From: Saccharum officinarum
Lineage: Eukaryota; Streptophyta; Magnoliopsida; Poales; Poaceae
Assembly: GCA_020631735.1 (NCBI GenBank)
Contig: CM036159.1
Coordinates: forward strand, 16,345,511-16,409,510
Direction: 5' to 3'
Length of the DNA: 64,000 nt
Shown: piece after piece, positions 46,049-58,046 of the stretch
Layout of the letters: each line of letters opens with the position of its first letter
Numbering within the stretch: the stretch's first letter is position 1
Position numbers and translations under genes: made by a program
Notes under the pieces: generated by a model
What the model was told of the DNA's origin: nothing
What the model saw: only the letters and a program-made list of their open reading frames with translations
The model's database searches: none

Positions 46049-48270
46049 ATGGAGTTGCCGGCTCCGCTCTCGCGCACGGGCGGGGAGGCTTACACGGATG
46101 CTCGGCAGGATGCGCTGGCGAAAGCGGGGCCACCTCCCCGTCGGCCACCCTCGTTCTACAGCTCCGTGTTCGCGCAGGTACGCCAACCGCTCGACGAAAT
46201 GCCTGCGCTGACAGATGCCGCAAGGAAATCGGTTTTAAATTTTTTTGGGTTTCTTTTCCCCCATGTGTGGGTTGGTGACATCGTTCATTTTCTATTTGGA
46301 CGTTTGCGCGTGCAGATTGAAGAGATCGGGTGGGAGCAGGTGGTGAGCGCCACAGGGGACGATGGAGTGTCATGTCTCACCTTCCGCGTCGTGTAAGGAT
46401 TCCTCTCATGTGCTACCAATCGGCACTAACCTCTTTCTATATATTTGTATTGTACGATTGTTTGGAGAAAAAGCTACTGCCGTTGAGGCGGTTGAGCAAG
46501 GCTAACGTTTGTATTACATACTGAAATTTGTCAGTTTGATAGTTGTTCGTAAAGGTTGTTTCAGAAACCTGCCTGAACACTGTGATGCATATGAACAACA
46601 ATCGCAAGTGTAGCAGCGTTTCTTTGGGCACTTTAATTCTATTCTATTGTCTGGAATTATGGCTTATGTATCTGCCAGGGATGAACCAGGACGGATTCAT
46701 TTACTGGAGATCACACTGCCCATGGGCTATCCTGAAAGTCCTCCTTCAATCTCTGCAGTTAGTCTCTATCCTGATATTTCCATAAACTAGGCTTGTTTTT
46801 ATTATATTTTGCCATTGCATGAAATTTCAGAACCATAGTCATATGCCGTATAACTGAACTTGTCTCATTAACAGGACATACCTTACCTCCCAAAAATACA
46901 GTGGTCAAAAAGCTCAAGACTGAAAGATGTTCTTTGCCAATTCCAAGCGGTAGGTGAACTTTTTTTATTGCTTGAATCATATGGTTGTCCTATTCATGGA
47001 TTGTTATGTTGTGTTCTGCTATATTATTGGGTTCACACAATCAGCACCTGAAGATATTACAAGAGTTCTGGTCTACGATGGACGAGATTGATAAGGTCCT
47101 TTGGATTGTTGATCCAACAAAGCCGTCCTATGCTATGTGTCATCGTCGTATATCTTTAGGTAATCCCCTTACTCATCTGGATGTAATAGTTGTGCTCCTT
47201 CTATGTATGTTTACTTAAATTGCTATTTGTGCCTGAAATCACTAGGTGACGATTGCTACATTTTGTTGCATGTCGATGCACGCAAGCCCAACTCCTTACC
47301 AGAGTAAGGTCAGATTTCAGGACTCTATTTGAAGCCAACCATGGCTGATCCCATGCATCACCATTTCTTCCAGGTGTCGCTTCTTGGGCACAGACAGCAA
47401 ACTTGATCAGCTGATATTAAATTGGAGAAAGAATCGTAAAAAATGGTATACTACATATTTCCTGCAGTGCATCGTACACGTTTTCTTATATACTGATGTA
47501 GATGTACTAATGTATTTTTGCATTAATTAAAATATATATTTACTGAACCTGCCTATGTAACATGTGCTAAACATAAACTCTGTTGACCTGTATCTTCTTT
47601 CCCGTAAATCTACAGCTACTTGTCCATACCAGTAGTAGATCAGATAACTGAAATTTCTCTAGAGTTACATTAACGGCCATGTAAAAATTTGTGTTTAAAA
47701 CATATAACCTTTTCTTTATCACTAGGGATGCAAAGAAAAAATTCCCTGAGAATTTGGCAGCCGTCTTGGACTATGCACTGCCTGCACCCTCTTCAGTCGG
47801 TGGTAATGCCAAAGACGACGAGCAAGCTGATTGTGGGATATGCTATGCCAAGCATCTGCCAGTTGGTGAGCGAATTTACCTTGTGTCTGTACTACCAACC
47901 CCTTTTCCTCACACAGTGGTCCCTGAATCTTGATCGCAGTTCTTGCTTCTCTGATCCTCCAGATGACGAACTCGGTGCTCACAGCGGGTGTGCGATGGAC
48001 TACACGTGCGAGAACCCCAGCTGCAGCAGAGCCTTCCACTCTGTGTGCCTGAGAGACTGGCTGCGCTCCATCACCTCGACCAGGCAGTACGTCTGAACCA
48101 ACCGAAGTTACCAAAATCCTCATAGTGATGCTGTTGCTGTGTTGATCCTCTGATTATTTTGTCACGAGCCTGGTGTCTGTCTTCCTCGTGTTGGCAGGTC
48201 GTTCGATGTCCTGTTCGGGAACTGCCCCTACTGCAGCGATCCCGTCGCCGTCAAGATCACCGACCACTAA
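46049..48270 (+). CDS. FANCL: E3 ubiquitin ligase FANCL (Fanconi anaemia pathway)
   Basis: Ten exons (46049-46177, 46316-46392, 46679-46757, 46875-46949, 47045-47159, 47246-47303, 47374-47445, 47726-47865, 47963-48086, 48198-48270) join in phase into 313 residues; all introns are GT-AG. The middle matches the FANCL double-RWD region (LLEITLPMGYPESPP, LWIVDP). The C-terminus is the RING-like FANCL domain with C238, C241, C264, C269, H274, C277, C299 and C302 as zinc ligands. FANCL is the ligase that monoubiquitinates FANCD2/FANCI in crosslink repair. Human FANCL has about 375 residues; the shorter N-terminus suggests a reduced or absent ELF domain, or a start missed upstream. The first ATG in frame after a stop-free stretch was taken. 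Confidence 0.93.
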
Positions 48271-49433
48271 CACCAAACCTTGGTCATCGTTTACAAAGTC
48301 AGGCAGGCGATCATAACCCCATTTTAAGATCACCTTCACTTGCGCTTCATGTCACAGAAGGGGGGAAAAAAGAGGAGACTAGTTTTGGTTCCTGCTTACG
48401 TGTACAGTAGCCAAGTGTCACCTTGTTGTCTATTACTCTGTCAGTTCCCTTTGAGAAAGCTCGAGATCGCTCTAGGTGGATGCGTTCGTCGGGTTTAGCG
48501 GAACTGCAACCGCAATAGGTCGAAATTTGCCGCCGGCTTCTAGATAACAAATATGTATAGTCTCTTCTCTAGAAGAGAGAAAGAGAGGGGTTGGCTCCCC
48601 ATAGCCTAATCGTTCAGACTTTTTGAACGTCGCCCTCTGTTCTGGAACATGCCCTTCTAGATTTGGATTTGGAACGGCGATTCTGACTAACGCTGGTGTG
48701 CCTGTAATCCTTTAGGGACGGTCGCGATCAAGGTAGCTTACCATTACCAACCAACACCGGTGGACAGATGCTCCTTGATTCTGACGGTGGTGATACGATT
48801 AATGGGTCGCCAAGAACGACACGAACGCCTGTTGAATAATCACTGTGTAGTGTGTGTGGCACTGGCAACCAACCCACGGGTGTTGAACGTTGCGTGGCTC
48901 ATGGTCTGCCTTGGAGTTGTAATTAGTACTGTCAGGTGACGATGCATTTGGAATTTTAGATTGCGTCTTGTGGGCTCACAGCCTCACACAGTTATGGAAG
49001 TGCCGTGCGTGAAAATGCAGCAGGGCATGGAAAGCCAGCAAGCGGGATGACTCGCATGGATCCAGGGCGCCTAGCATATACAGTACATAACAAAAGACAT
49101 CATCACATGCCTAGCAAAAACACACACCATATGATCGAGTATGCGATGACTCGACGATGACGACGCGTCACTAACTGCGGAGGAAAAGGAAAGCACCTGG
49201 CAGAAACGGTAAGCGTCGGAGCGGTCTAGTGACCTCTGGAGAACGCAGCGCAAAAACCCACATGGGCAGCTACCGCAGGCAAACGAACGAACAATCTCCG
49301 TCCGGGCCTCCCGCCTCCGGGACCGGGAGCCGCGGGCCGCGACGGCAGGGCAGCCAAGCCGCAGTGGAAGTGCTGCAGAGAGCAGAAGCGTCAGTTCAAT
49401 ACTCCGCGCCACGCCTCGGCAGCCAAGCTCGCT
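48271..49433. other. FANCL 3' region and intergenic DNA
   Basis: No gene recognised. Open frames at 49071-49450 overlap on both strands without domains. Confidence 0.45.
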
Positions 49434-51456
49434 CTCGCCAGCAGGGTTAAAAAAACCGCTCGGTTTACCGCGGTTACCGTCCTAACCGGGCCGGACTGGT
49501 TCCGGTCCGGTCCGGTTAGGTATTCCCCAAATTCAAATTTAAAATTAAAAAAAATGCTGAAAAAATTCCTAAAATAGTTCATGATTTATAGAAGCCAATG
49601 GTGTAAAATTTTTTTAAATTGGAGTTCGTTTAATATTTATTTATACGAATAGAAGTTTAAAAAAAAAAGAAAAAAAAACCGGTCCCGGTCCGTTAAGGCC
49701 CATTAGGCCGCCACGGGCACAAAACGAGCCGGGAGCTCGCGGGGGGTGTCAATGCGCCGAGCGTCTTATCCTCTCCCGTCCGCCCCCCGCCCGTGCCGAC
49801 CGGCCGCCGCCGCCGGCTAACCGCCCCGAAGGCTCAGTTTATCGTCCGGTCCGGGCGGTTTACCGAGAGGCCGCCGCGAAGTCGGCTAACCGTCCGGATC
49901 CAGCGGCTAACCGCTCGGTTAGCGCGGTTTACCGACCGGATCCGCGGCTAACCGCCCAGGTATGTTTTTTTGTTTTTTCTTTAGAGTAGTATTAGGATTT
50001 AGGTAGAATTTGTGTTAGGATTTAGGATAGGTTTTTGGTAAGGTTTTAGGTAGGATTTTATTTTAGGATGTTTTTTTAGGATTTAGGATTAGAGGTAGGA
50101 TGTATATTTTAGGTATATATTGTGTGACTTTGTGTATATATTGTGACTTTTGTGTATGTTAGGTATATATTTTAGGTATATTTTAGGTATATATTGTGGA
50201 GGATTTGTGATAGAATTTAGGATACATTTTATTTAGGCTACGGGGCATGATTGCATCAGTGATTGAGCCCGTAGAAATGTGGGTGAAAGTCACCTCGGGA
50301 AGAGGAAGATGCAGATGGTGCCTCCGAAGGGTCACGACAAGCGTCACCAAGGAAAAGGAAAAGCAGTGACCAGCGACACAGAGACTGAGGATGAGCAATA
50401 CCAGTCCCACGATAGTGGTGACGATGACAGTAGTGACGATGACAGTGACAATGACGGTGCTGGTGGGAGTGACGGTGGCGGTGGTGGTGGGACAGACGGT
50501 GGTGGTGGTGGGAGTGGGGCTGGTACTATTGGTGCTGGTGGTAGTAGTTATGTAGGTCTTCATTTCACAGGTATCCATTGCACCTACATACACATAATTG
50601 TTTCTGTCTATGCCTACTAATTATGGTTGATTGCAGGCGAGACCCAATTCACACATGCTACTCAAGACCGTGACCATGGACAACCGACATTGCAGAGGAG
50701 AGCATATGCACCGACGGACTACGACACTCCACAGTACTCTTCTTCCTCCTACAGCGATACCTCACAGCCTACTTATAGCTATCCCATTCCTGACATGACC
50801 ATGCAGACTCAGACTAGATGGGTGTATGAATGGGAAGACCCTAGTTTTTATAATATGTTAGTTCAAGAATGGGAGACAACAGCAGCATGGATAGGTCAAA
50901 CTTGGCAAGATTACAAGGCTGCCCTGCTTAGACAGCAAGGTATCTCTCTTATGTCCACCGCCGAATATGAAATGTCGTGCCAACAAGGGGTCTTCTCATA
51001 CATCCTACGTAGTTGACCATGCGAGCGGAAACTATATCTTTGTTTGTGTAAGCGACTATATATTGTATTTGTATGCGACTATATATTGTTGCTTTAGTGA
51101 CTATATATTTAAGCGAATATGTATTTGTATGCGACTATATATTATTGCTTTAGTGACTTATGTTATTTTTTACCACATTGTATGGTCTTTTTACATTAAT
51201 TTGTGCAAAGGAAGTACCAAAATTTCTTTTTATTCATGCAAAAAAAAACTAAACGGTTTGGAGCGGTAAACCGCTCAAACCGGGCGGTTACCGCCCCAAA
51301 CCGGCCGGTAAGCCGGAGCCAAACCGAACTGAAGGGGCATTTGAATTCAAATTTAAATTTGACCGATTACCCACCGGTTACCGATAAACCGGTCCGGTTT
51401 ACCGCTACCGGACCGGTTGGGGGTGACCGGTCGGTAAAAAAAACCCTCCTCGCCAG
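49434..51456 (+). mobile_element. hAT-family DNA transposon, internally degenerate
   Basis: CTCGCCAG flanks both sides (49434-49441 and 51449-51456), an 8-bp target duplication typical of hAT. The ends are CAGGGTT and AACCCTC with T/A runs and dense CGGT/ACCG subterminal motifs on both sides (49456-49960 and 51255-51440), the expected transposase-binding arrays. At 2007 bp with no recognisable BED finger or dimerisation domain it is non-autonomous. Confidence 0.88.
50279..51016 (+). pseudogene. Residual hAT-borne gene: basic, acidic, Gly-rich then Tyr/Trp-rich protein
   Basis: A first open part (50279-50549) encodes a Lys-rich stretch, an Asp/Ser-rich acidic run and a Gly-rich run. A second part (50638-51016) is Gln/Tyr/Ser-rich with several Trp residues (WVYEWEDPSFYNMLVQEWE). 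They can be joined across an 88-bp GT-AG intron (about 50550-50637). No transposase domain is recognised; it may be the tail of a transposase gene or an unrelated accessory gene. Confidence 0.45.
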
Positions 51457-51556
51457 TCGCGACTCGCGACCGCAGGTCTGCAGCGCTGAATACAAACACC
51501 TGCAGCGCAAATCCTGGTCTTTGGTCTGACCGGCTTCCAGAATTCCAGCACGCGCC

Positions 51557-51564
51557 TATAAAAA
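51557..51564 (+). promoter_or_regulatory. TATA-like box before the esterase gene
   Basis: TATAAAAA lies 36 bp before the ATG. That leaves almost no 5' UTR, so transcription may start elsewhere or the true start may be further in. Confidence 0.35.
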
Positions 51565-51592
51565 AAGATCAGAGAGTCAGAGGGAGGGAAAA

Positions 51593-54500
51593 ATGGCGAG
51601 CGGGGAGGGCGGGGACGAGAAGAAGCAGAGGAGGAGGCGGCGGCGGCTGTGGGCGGCGTGCCTCCCGCGGCCGGGATGCTTCACGGTGTCCGCCGCCGAC
51701 GAGGACCCGTCGGCTCCCGGCGCCGGCGAGGGGGAGAGCAAGCCGAAGCCCACGCATCTGGTTGTCACGGTCAATGGGATTGTCGGAAGGTGATCTTTCT
51801 GCCTCCTCTGCCTTTCCTCGCTTTCTTCCTTTATTCTGTTTTATTTATTTATTTATTTATTCTCTTATTACTTTCCCTTATTAAGTAGCTGAAGCTCAAT
51901 TCGCCAAACCAGGTTAGCTCCTGTCCTGTAGCTTTGAGTTCTCAGCCAAAATTATAGATTTTACGATAGTGTTCTGGACTTCTGGTTACAGACAAGCGCG
52001 AAGTTAAATTTACCGTTCTTTGTTTCCTATGCCAATGACTGATGTCTCTACCCCGTAGAGAACATCTGGACTTCTGGACTTTCAGTCAATGTAGTAAACC
52101 GCAGAGAACTGTCTTCAAAACTGTTAGAAATAGTAGCAGTCAGTAGTGAACATCTGCATCCGCAGGTAGTCTACCAAATTTTGTTGCCTTGCAATTTGGG
52201 AAAAGGGCAAAAGACGTGGCACGATGATCGTGGGACTAACTGCTGGGCAGTAGTCCTGAATCCATTAGGACACGAGGCAATATTGTTCAGTAACATGAAC
52301 ACATCAGTTATAGCCTAAAACGCTCATTAAGGATTGTGATCCATGTACAATATTAATTTTCTTTTTCTAAATGAGAATGAGTTTCTTTTATTCAAGTAAA
52401 AACACTAACACTGTTATATGTCATCCTTGAGTGAGAATCTGACGCCTATGCTGTAATGCTGGCACATGTCCCTCGGGGCACCCAAGCGGCCCGCCAGAGT
52501 CGTCTCCTAATGGACTAAAATCTCCACTTCACCTTATGATAGTTCTAACTGAACAAGTTAACTTCAGTGATTTTTACATATCATTGCTGATTGACACCCA
52601 TTTCCACCTTTTACAAACATGCGTCCCTTCAATTATGCAGTGCAGAAAATTGGCGTTTTGCGGCAAAACACTTCATCAAGAAACACCCTGAAGATGTGGT
52701 TGTTCACTGTGAGTTAAACAGCAATGGAAAAAAACTCTACTTTTAATCCCAAAAACTTATCTAACATCTGAACAACCACCCTTCTGTTCATTTTTGTTCT
52801 GTTTAGCTTGGCTATATAATGGCAATTTTTATTGGGTGGCACAGGCAGTGGGTGCAACTCAGCAGCTCGAACCTTTGATGGAGTTGATGTAATGGGAAGA
52901 AGATTGGCAGAGGAGGTAAGTGCCGATGAACTAACATTGAAAGAGTATATGTTACAAAGTTAATCAAGAATGAACATTCTATAATTTACATTAGACATTC
53001 TGCCCTTTTCTTTCATTATTAACTCCTTTACCGAATATCAGCAGCGACACCTATTGCTTCTTGCACATTTTTCTTTGAACTAACTGATGCTTTTCTGTAT
53101 GAAGGTGACTTCTGTTGTTGACAGTAGACCAGAGCTTCGCAAGATTTCCTTCGTTGCACATTCGTTGGGTGGACTAATTGCAAGATATGCTATTGCATTA
53201 TTATATGAGAGTGAGGCACAAAAAGATTCTCATGAAAAGTGTGAGAACCATGCAGTTGACTATTCTAGTAACCAGCGTAGCATTGGAGGGAAAATTGCTG
53301 GTTTGGAGCCTATTAACTTCATCACTTTTGCAACACCACACCTCGGTACAAGATCGCACAAACAGGTTAGGTTAAAAAAATTCAACCACTGTTAATTTTG
53401 GAATTTGATGTTGAATTACTTTCTCAGGTATCCTACCTATTGCGGTGTAGATGTGTGGTAATCCTTGTTGAATTTATAGGATTTGTATAGTATTATTAGT
53501 CAAATTTTATACAGGGGAGTGGGGACTAATTATAAACTGAGTTTTATAAAGAAATGTAATCAGTTAGATGCATCCTTTTCCTTACAATAAATTTGTGCCT
53601 GTAGGTGCTACAGCATAAGATGTCCTCGTTTTATTTTATTTGACTTGCATGATTGCTTGCTGGAACTCACATATGATTGCTGTACTGTACTAAATACATG
53701 AACTTATTTGCTCATATTCATACTAGTACCCAGTGTTATTTCTTCATACGTGACACATAATACAAGTCTTTATTTGTACTTTTACAGTCCCGAATGCTAG
53801 AGTTCAACCATGGTCTTTTGTATCAATGTGCGAAAGACAAATGTCATTCATACTCTGTGACTTCAAAAAGAAAAAATCTAAGATGGCCTGTGTATAACAC
53901 TACCGGGTCTCATGGCTGCATCTGTTGTAGCCATGAAGAATCCACATATTTGACTGATTCAATTTCTGATCTGCAGATACCACTTCTTCGTGGTTCTAAC
54001 AAATTAGAAAAGATGGCATATCGTTTGTCTTGGATTGCTGGGAAAAGTGGAAAACATCTCTTCCTGAAAGATATTGAAGATGAGAAACCACCACTTCTTC
54101 TACAGATGGTTACTGATTACGGTGGTCTCCATTTCATGTATGCAATAAAAAAATAATTCTACTTGTTTCACAAAAGTGTAAGTTAGTACTGATGTTGCGA
54201 CATGCACTTTGCTTATGCTGCAGGTCAGCTCTTCGCTCTTTCAAGCGGCGTGTTGCTTACTCCAATGTTTGCAATGACTGTATCCTTGTTGTAAATGCTT
54301 CCAATTTTCACATCTGTCAAGGGCCTGGGCGTCCAGGGATGGTGGCCCTTGGCTTCTCAACTCATAGCTCGAACCAGGTAATGGTGCCAGGGTTTTTGCC
54401 TGACTACCTACAGCAGAGGTGAGATTAAGAATAGCAGAGAGAGGGAGATTAGGGATAAACTTCTTGCTTGCTTTCATTCAACGAGTACAGGGGATACATA

Positions 54501-55521
54501 TAGGAGCTCAGCTCCTTGCTACTGGCCCCAGCCATTAACTACTAGCCGGCTAATAACTTCCTTAATCTCCTCAACTTTTCTTAATTGTCTTAATGACTAA
54601 AGCCCCTCCAGTCACCTAAGTCTCCTCGGGCTGTTCCAGGCCATGCGCACCCTAGGGGGCTGCACTGGGCTCCTCGTGTCCGAGGCCGGCGGCTGTAGTG
54701 TCGGCCCCACATGACAACATCATATAAGACTTCTGTTTTAGCTATTGGGTAACTATATCAACTACCAAAACTTTGGCCTTGACTAACAAACTAGTTATCG
54801 TTGGCTGGAGGACATCTTCAATTCGTCGTCAACACGAGCTTCCTAAGGTAATATATTCACTGCAAACTCATTTTGGTATTTAAGCTAGGCTCCTGAGTCT
54901 GAAAATTCCTGTGCATCAGCCCCAAAGTTTTATAAACAACGATAGATATCCACACATTGTATATGTGGAGGGACCAAAGGTTGTGGATGTTGATTTTTCG
55001 GATGCGATGATTTATCAGGCAAAAACTACTACGGAAATGGAAGGTATGGTGCCCTTATTTTAGCTGGAACGAAGAAATTGCATCCATAATTTTTTTCTTT
55101 TATGTTGAGCCGTTGATCCATAATTATAAATTTGTTCTTCTTTTGTGTCTGCTAAATCAGTTGTTCTGTGTCTTTATGATTTTTGAGATTCTTCTTCTCT
55201 TAACCGGATTACCTTTTGACTTCAGAGGTGATGCTCAAAGGTCTGAATAGACTTTCATGGGAAAGGGTAGATGTTAGCTTCAAGAAAAGTAGACAAAGGA
55301 TTTTTGCTCATAGCACTATTCAGGTATGTGATTAACCCGCCTGGCAATCAGTTCATGAGTTAGAAATACTGTTTTGTTGAGCTGAAAGGTAAGTTAGTCG
55401 CTGTATGAGCATTGATCCATTCTTTCCATTTCTTCCTTTGGTGTTGCAGGTCAAGACCTATTTTTTGAACTCTGATGGAGCTGACGTGATCTTCCACATG
55501 ATCGACCATTTTATTTATTAA
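51593..55521 (+). CDS. DUF676 serine esterase / lipase-like protein
   Basis: Exons 51593-51789, 52641-52708, 52845-52915, 53105-53365, 53977-54137, 54224-54279, 54795-54847, 54920-55043, 55226-55323 and 55450-55521 join in phase into 386 residues; all introns GT-AG. The protein is an alpha/beta hydrolase of the DUF676 (ROG1-like putative serine esterase) family: Arg-rich N-terminus, LVVTVNGIVG near residue 58, the nucleophile elbow VAHSLGG with Ser132, FATPHLGTRSHKQ at about 187-199, and a conserved C-terminal block (VKTYFLNSDGADVIFHMID). The family is thought to hydrolyse lipid esters; the substrate here is unknown. A hAT element ends 137 bp before the start codon, and intron 6 carries a retroelement fragment. 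Confidence 0.9.
53788..53976 (+). other. Possible in-frame extension of esterase exon 5
   Basis: A second acceptor (TTTACAG at 53781-53787) lies exactly 189 bp upstream of the expected exon 5 start. The 63 intervening codons have no stop and keep the frame into exon 5. Relatives known to me lack this segment, so the downstream acceptor (CTGCAG, 53971-53976) is taken as the main one. Confidence 0.45.
54300..54733 (-). mobile_element. Antisense LTR fragment (solo LTR or TRIM) in esterase intron 6
   Basis: Read on the minus strand it begins TGTTGTCATGTGGGGCC at about 54733 and contains a promoter-like CTCCTATATGTATCCCC near 54505. The other end is not clear. Its presence explains why intron 6 is 515 bp. 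Confidence 0.45.
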
Positions 55522-56397
55522 GATGGGTGTACCGTGTACTAAGTTGGTGCCAAGTTCTCTCTGTGGATTGATTCTCGGCCAAAGAGGAACGTGTGGGAAA
55601 TATTCTTGTTCTGAAGACAGGATTAGAGTTATACTGGAAGCAGTAGAACCCAGTGTATGTAAAGGGATGTCGGGTCTCTACCCTTCCTGCAAATTTTGGG
55701 CCGTCTAGGTTCTTCTCTCTTCCTTTTCAGGCTTCAGATTCCCTTATTGCTGTACTGAATGTACTAGACCAAAATCTCAGCTGTAAATGTACTGATGTAC
55801 TAGACCAAAATCTGTTCTCCGAATGCAATGAAAACTGCGTATTATGCCAACTTATAACACAAATCCCTTGTTGCTGTTGCTATAGACCGATAAATATAAC
55901 TCTACAATCCATTGTATAACAGTAGTCACCAGCTGACAGTTATCACAGACCGGCAGAAACTCCAAGTTCCATGGTGTGATTACTGGTCTCGGTCTGTGAC
56001 GCCCCTGTTGGAGTTTCTGCCGGTTTTCTTCAGTTAACGCACGTCTGTGACTCTGAAAGTTCCTTAGGTATCTTTTTACTAGTAACTGGATCAACTATTT
56101 CTTTTTCCCTCCTTTTGGAGATGATCAACTCTTTTTTGTTCCCTGGAAAAACTGCGCGGCTCCTGCCTCTCGGCCTCGATCGCCGTCTCCGAACTATGCC
56201 GGCGCCGCGGTCGCTCGGCCTAGAGAAAAGATGATTGCGTCTGGGCCAACGTGGCCAGCCCACCAAAGAGTAGAGCGACAGGCCGTGGCAAATGAAGCGG
56301 ACGGCCCAGTTGCTCCTATAGCTTTCTGTTCCAGGTTTCCAGCGGTTCCGGAATCTGTGATGTGTAATCCATCCATGCATCGCAAATAAAAACGGTA
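55522..56397. other. Esterase 3' region and intergenic DNA
   Basis: The 3' UTR probably runs to about 55830. Nothing coding is recognised beyond it. A stem-loop at 55949-56024 is listed separately. Confidence 0.5.
55949..56024. repeat. Perfect 17-bp inverted repeat (stem-loop)
   Basis: ACCGGCAGAAACTCCAA (55949-55965) is followed after 42 bp by its exact reverse complement (56008-56024). A second pair, CACAGACC and GGTCTGTG, overlaps the first, giving two competing hairpins. Confidence 0.85.
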
Positions 56398-57076
56398 ATG
56401 ATATACGTCCGGACGGGACGGACGGACTCGACGTGCGCGACCGACTTCACCCGACCAAGCCCGCTCCCTCCCCATCCTTATCCGCTCGCCTGGTCTCACT
56501 ATCCTTCTCCTCGTTCACTCCGCCCTCCTCACAGTCGCGCGCCCGCTCTTCGGCTCGGCTCCATGGCACCAGAGTCGACCGCGACGCTGGCGGAGAGGAG
56601 CACTCGCCAGCAAGCCACGCCTGCTCCCTCTCCCTCCTCCCTCAACTCCCTCCCCCTTTCCTTCCTCCTTTGCTTCCGCGTCCTCCATGCGACCGAGAGA
56701 GGGCGGTGCGTGGTGGATCCATGGAAGCTCCGCCCTCCCGTGGTGGATCCATGGGAGGAGGCGCAAATACAGCGGCGTGGTAGTCTCCTCCACCCTGGAG
56801 CGTCCTCCTCCACCTTGATGGCAGCACGGGGGGCCTCCCACCGTGGCAGATCTATGGAGCATCGGGGCTCTCCGTGGTGGATCCATGTGCTCCGACGAGG
56901 TAGGTGGGGAAGGATACCCACGCGCTCCTTTCTCTGGATCTGAGGCGCCCCTCCTCTTCCTCCCTCCCCTCCTCCTCCTCCTCGCCCCCCTCTGGATCTA
57001 TGGTTTTGATGGTGGCTACGGTTTTTGTGGCGAAGCAGATCTAAGCTGCATGCAACAGATTCTGTGAAAACACGAT

Positions 57077-57680
57077 TCTGTGATGTTGCAGTAGCTTCTT
57101 CTCGGTTTTGTGGTGAGGCAGATGCAAGCTATATTCAACAGATGATGTGAAGCAACCATTTCTCTGATGTTGCAGTAGCTTCTTCTCCTTTGTTGCAGCA
57201 GCTTCTCTCTCGTTGTTGTAGTAGCTTCTTCTCCTTTTGGCGAGTCAGATCTAAGCTACATGGCAACAGATGATGTGAAGCATGTTTCTCTGATGTTGCA
57301 GTAGCTTCATCTCCTTTGTTGCATTAGTTTTTTCTTCTTGTTGCAGCAACTTCTTTCTCCTTGTTGCAGTAGCTTCTCCTCTTTTGTTACATTAGCTTTC
57401 TTGTTGTTGTTGTTGCAGCAGCTTCTTTCTCCTTGTTGCAGTAGCTTCTTCTCCTTTTGTTTCAGTAGCTTCTTCTCTTTTGTTGCAGTAGCTTCTTATC
57501 CTTTGGTGCAGCAGCAGTTCTCTTTGTTGCAACAACTTCTTTTTTTTTGTTCGTTTCACCAGTTTTTGTTTGTGTTTCATTAGTTGTTTTTCTGATGTTT
57601 CAATAGCTTTTTGCATATGTTTTCAACAGCTTTTTTCGTTTGTTTCACTAAGGTCCTTTCGTTGTTGCAATAGCTTTCCC
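57077..57680 (+). repeat. Dispersed TTGCAGTAGCTTCTTCTCC-type repeats
   Basis: The phrase TTGCAG(T/C)AGCTTC or a close variant recurs more than a dozen times; two longer units containing AGATCTAAGCTACAT..GATGATGTGAAGCA share more extended similarity (about 57116 and 57245). Confidence 0.75.
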
Positions 57681-57986
57681 TCCTTGTTTGTAGTTGTGAG
57701 GGGTTGGGGGGATTTATGGTGTGAGCTGGTGGGGGCGGAGGTGCTAGGGTCGGCGAGGTTGTGGGCGAGCTAGATCCGTGCGCGTGAGGGAGAGGGGGAG
57801 CTTGGTGGTAAGCTGGCGGTGGGGCTCCGCGCGGGGGGCGGGCCGAGGGGATTCACCGGTGCGGGAGCGGGACGGGGTTCGCCTTTTCTTTTTTTTTCGT
57901 GGCGCGGGAGTGTACGGGGCGGGACGAGCGAGGGCGCTCGCGTGGTTTTTGCAGCGTCTGAACGTGGCCCTCGAGCCGGACGTCCG

Positions 57987-58046
57987 AGCGCTAGCAACGG
58001 CCCAAATAAAACGAAGCGCGCTAGCAACGGCCCAAATAAAACGAAG
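57987..58046 (+). repeat. 30-bp tandem duplication
   Basis: CTAGCAACGGCCCAAATAAA plus ACGAAG occurs at 57991 and again at 58021, identical over 26 bp. Confidence 0.9.

Noticed and set aside
45811..46278. 155-codon open frame overlapping FANCL exon 1
   Set aside because: Different frame from FANCL, whose ten exons join in phase; this is a shadow in GC-rich DNA.
56398..56943. 181-codon open frame and antisense frames of similar length
   Set aside because: Same region open in several registers and on both strands; composition effect in a repeat-rich region.
57077..57680. CRISPR-like repeats
   Set aside because: Spacing is irregular, repeats are imperfect and this is plant nuclear DNA.
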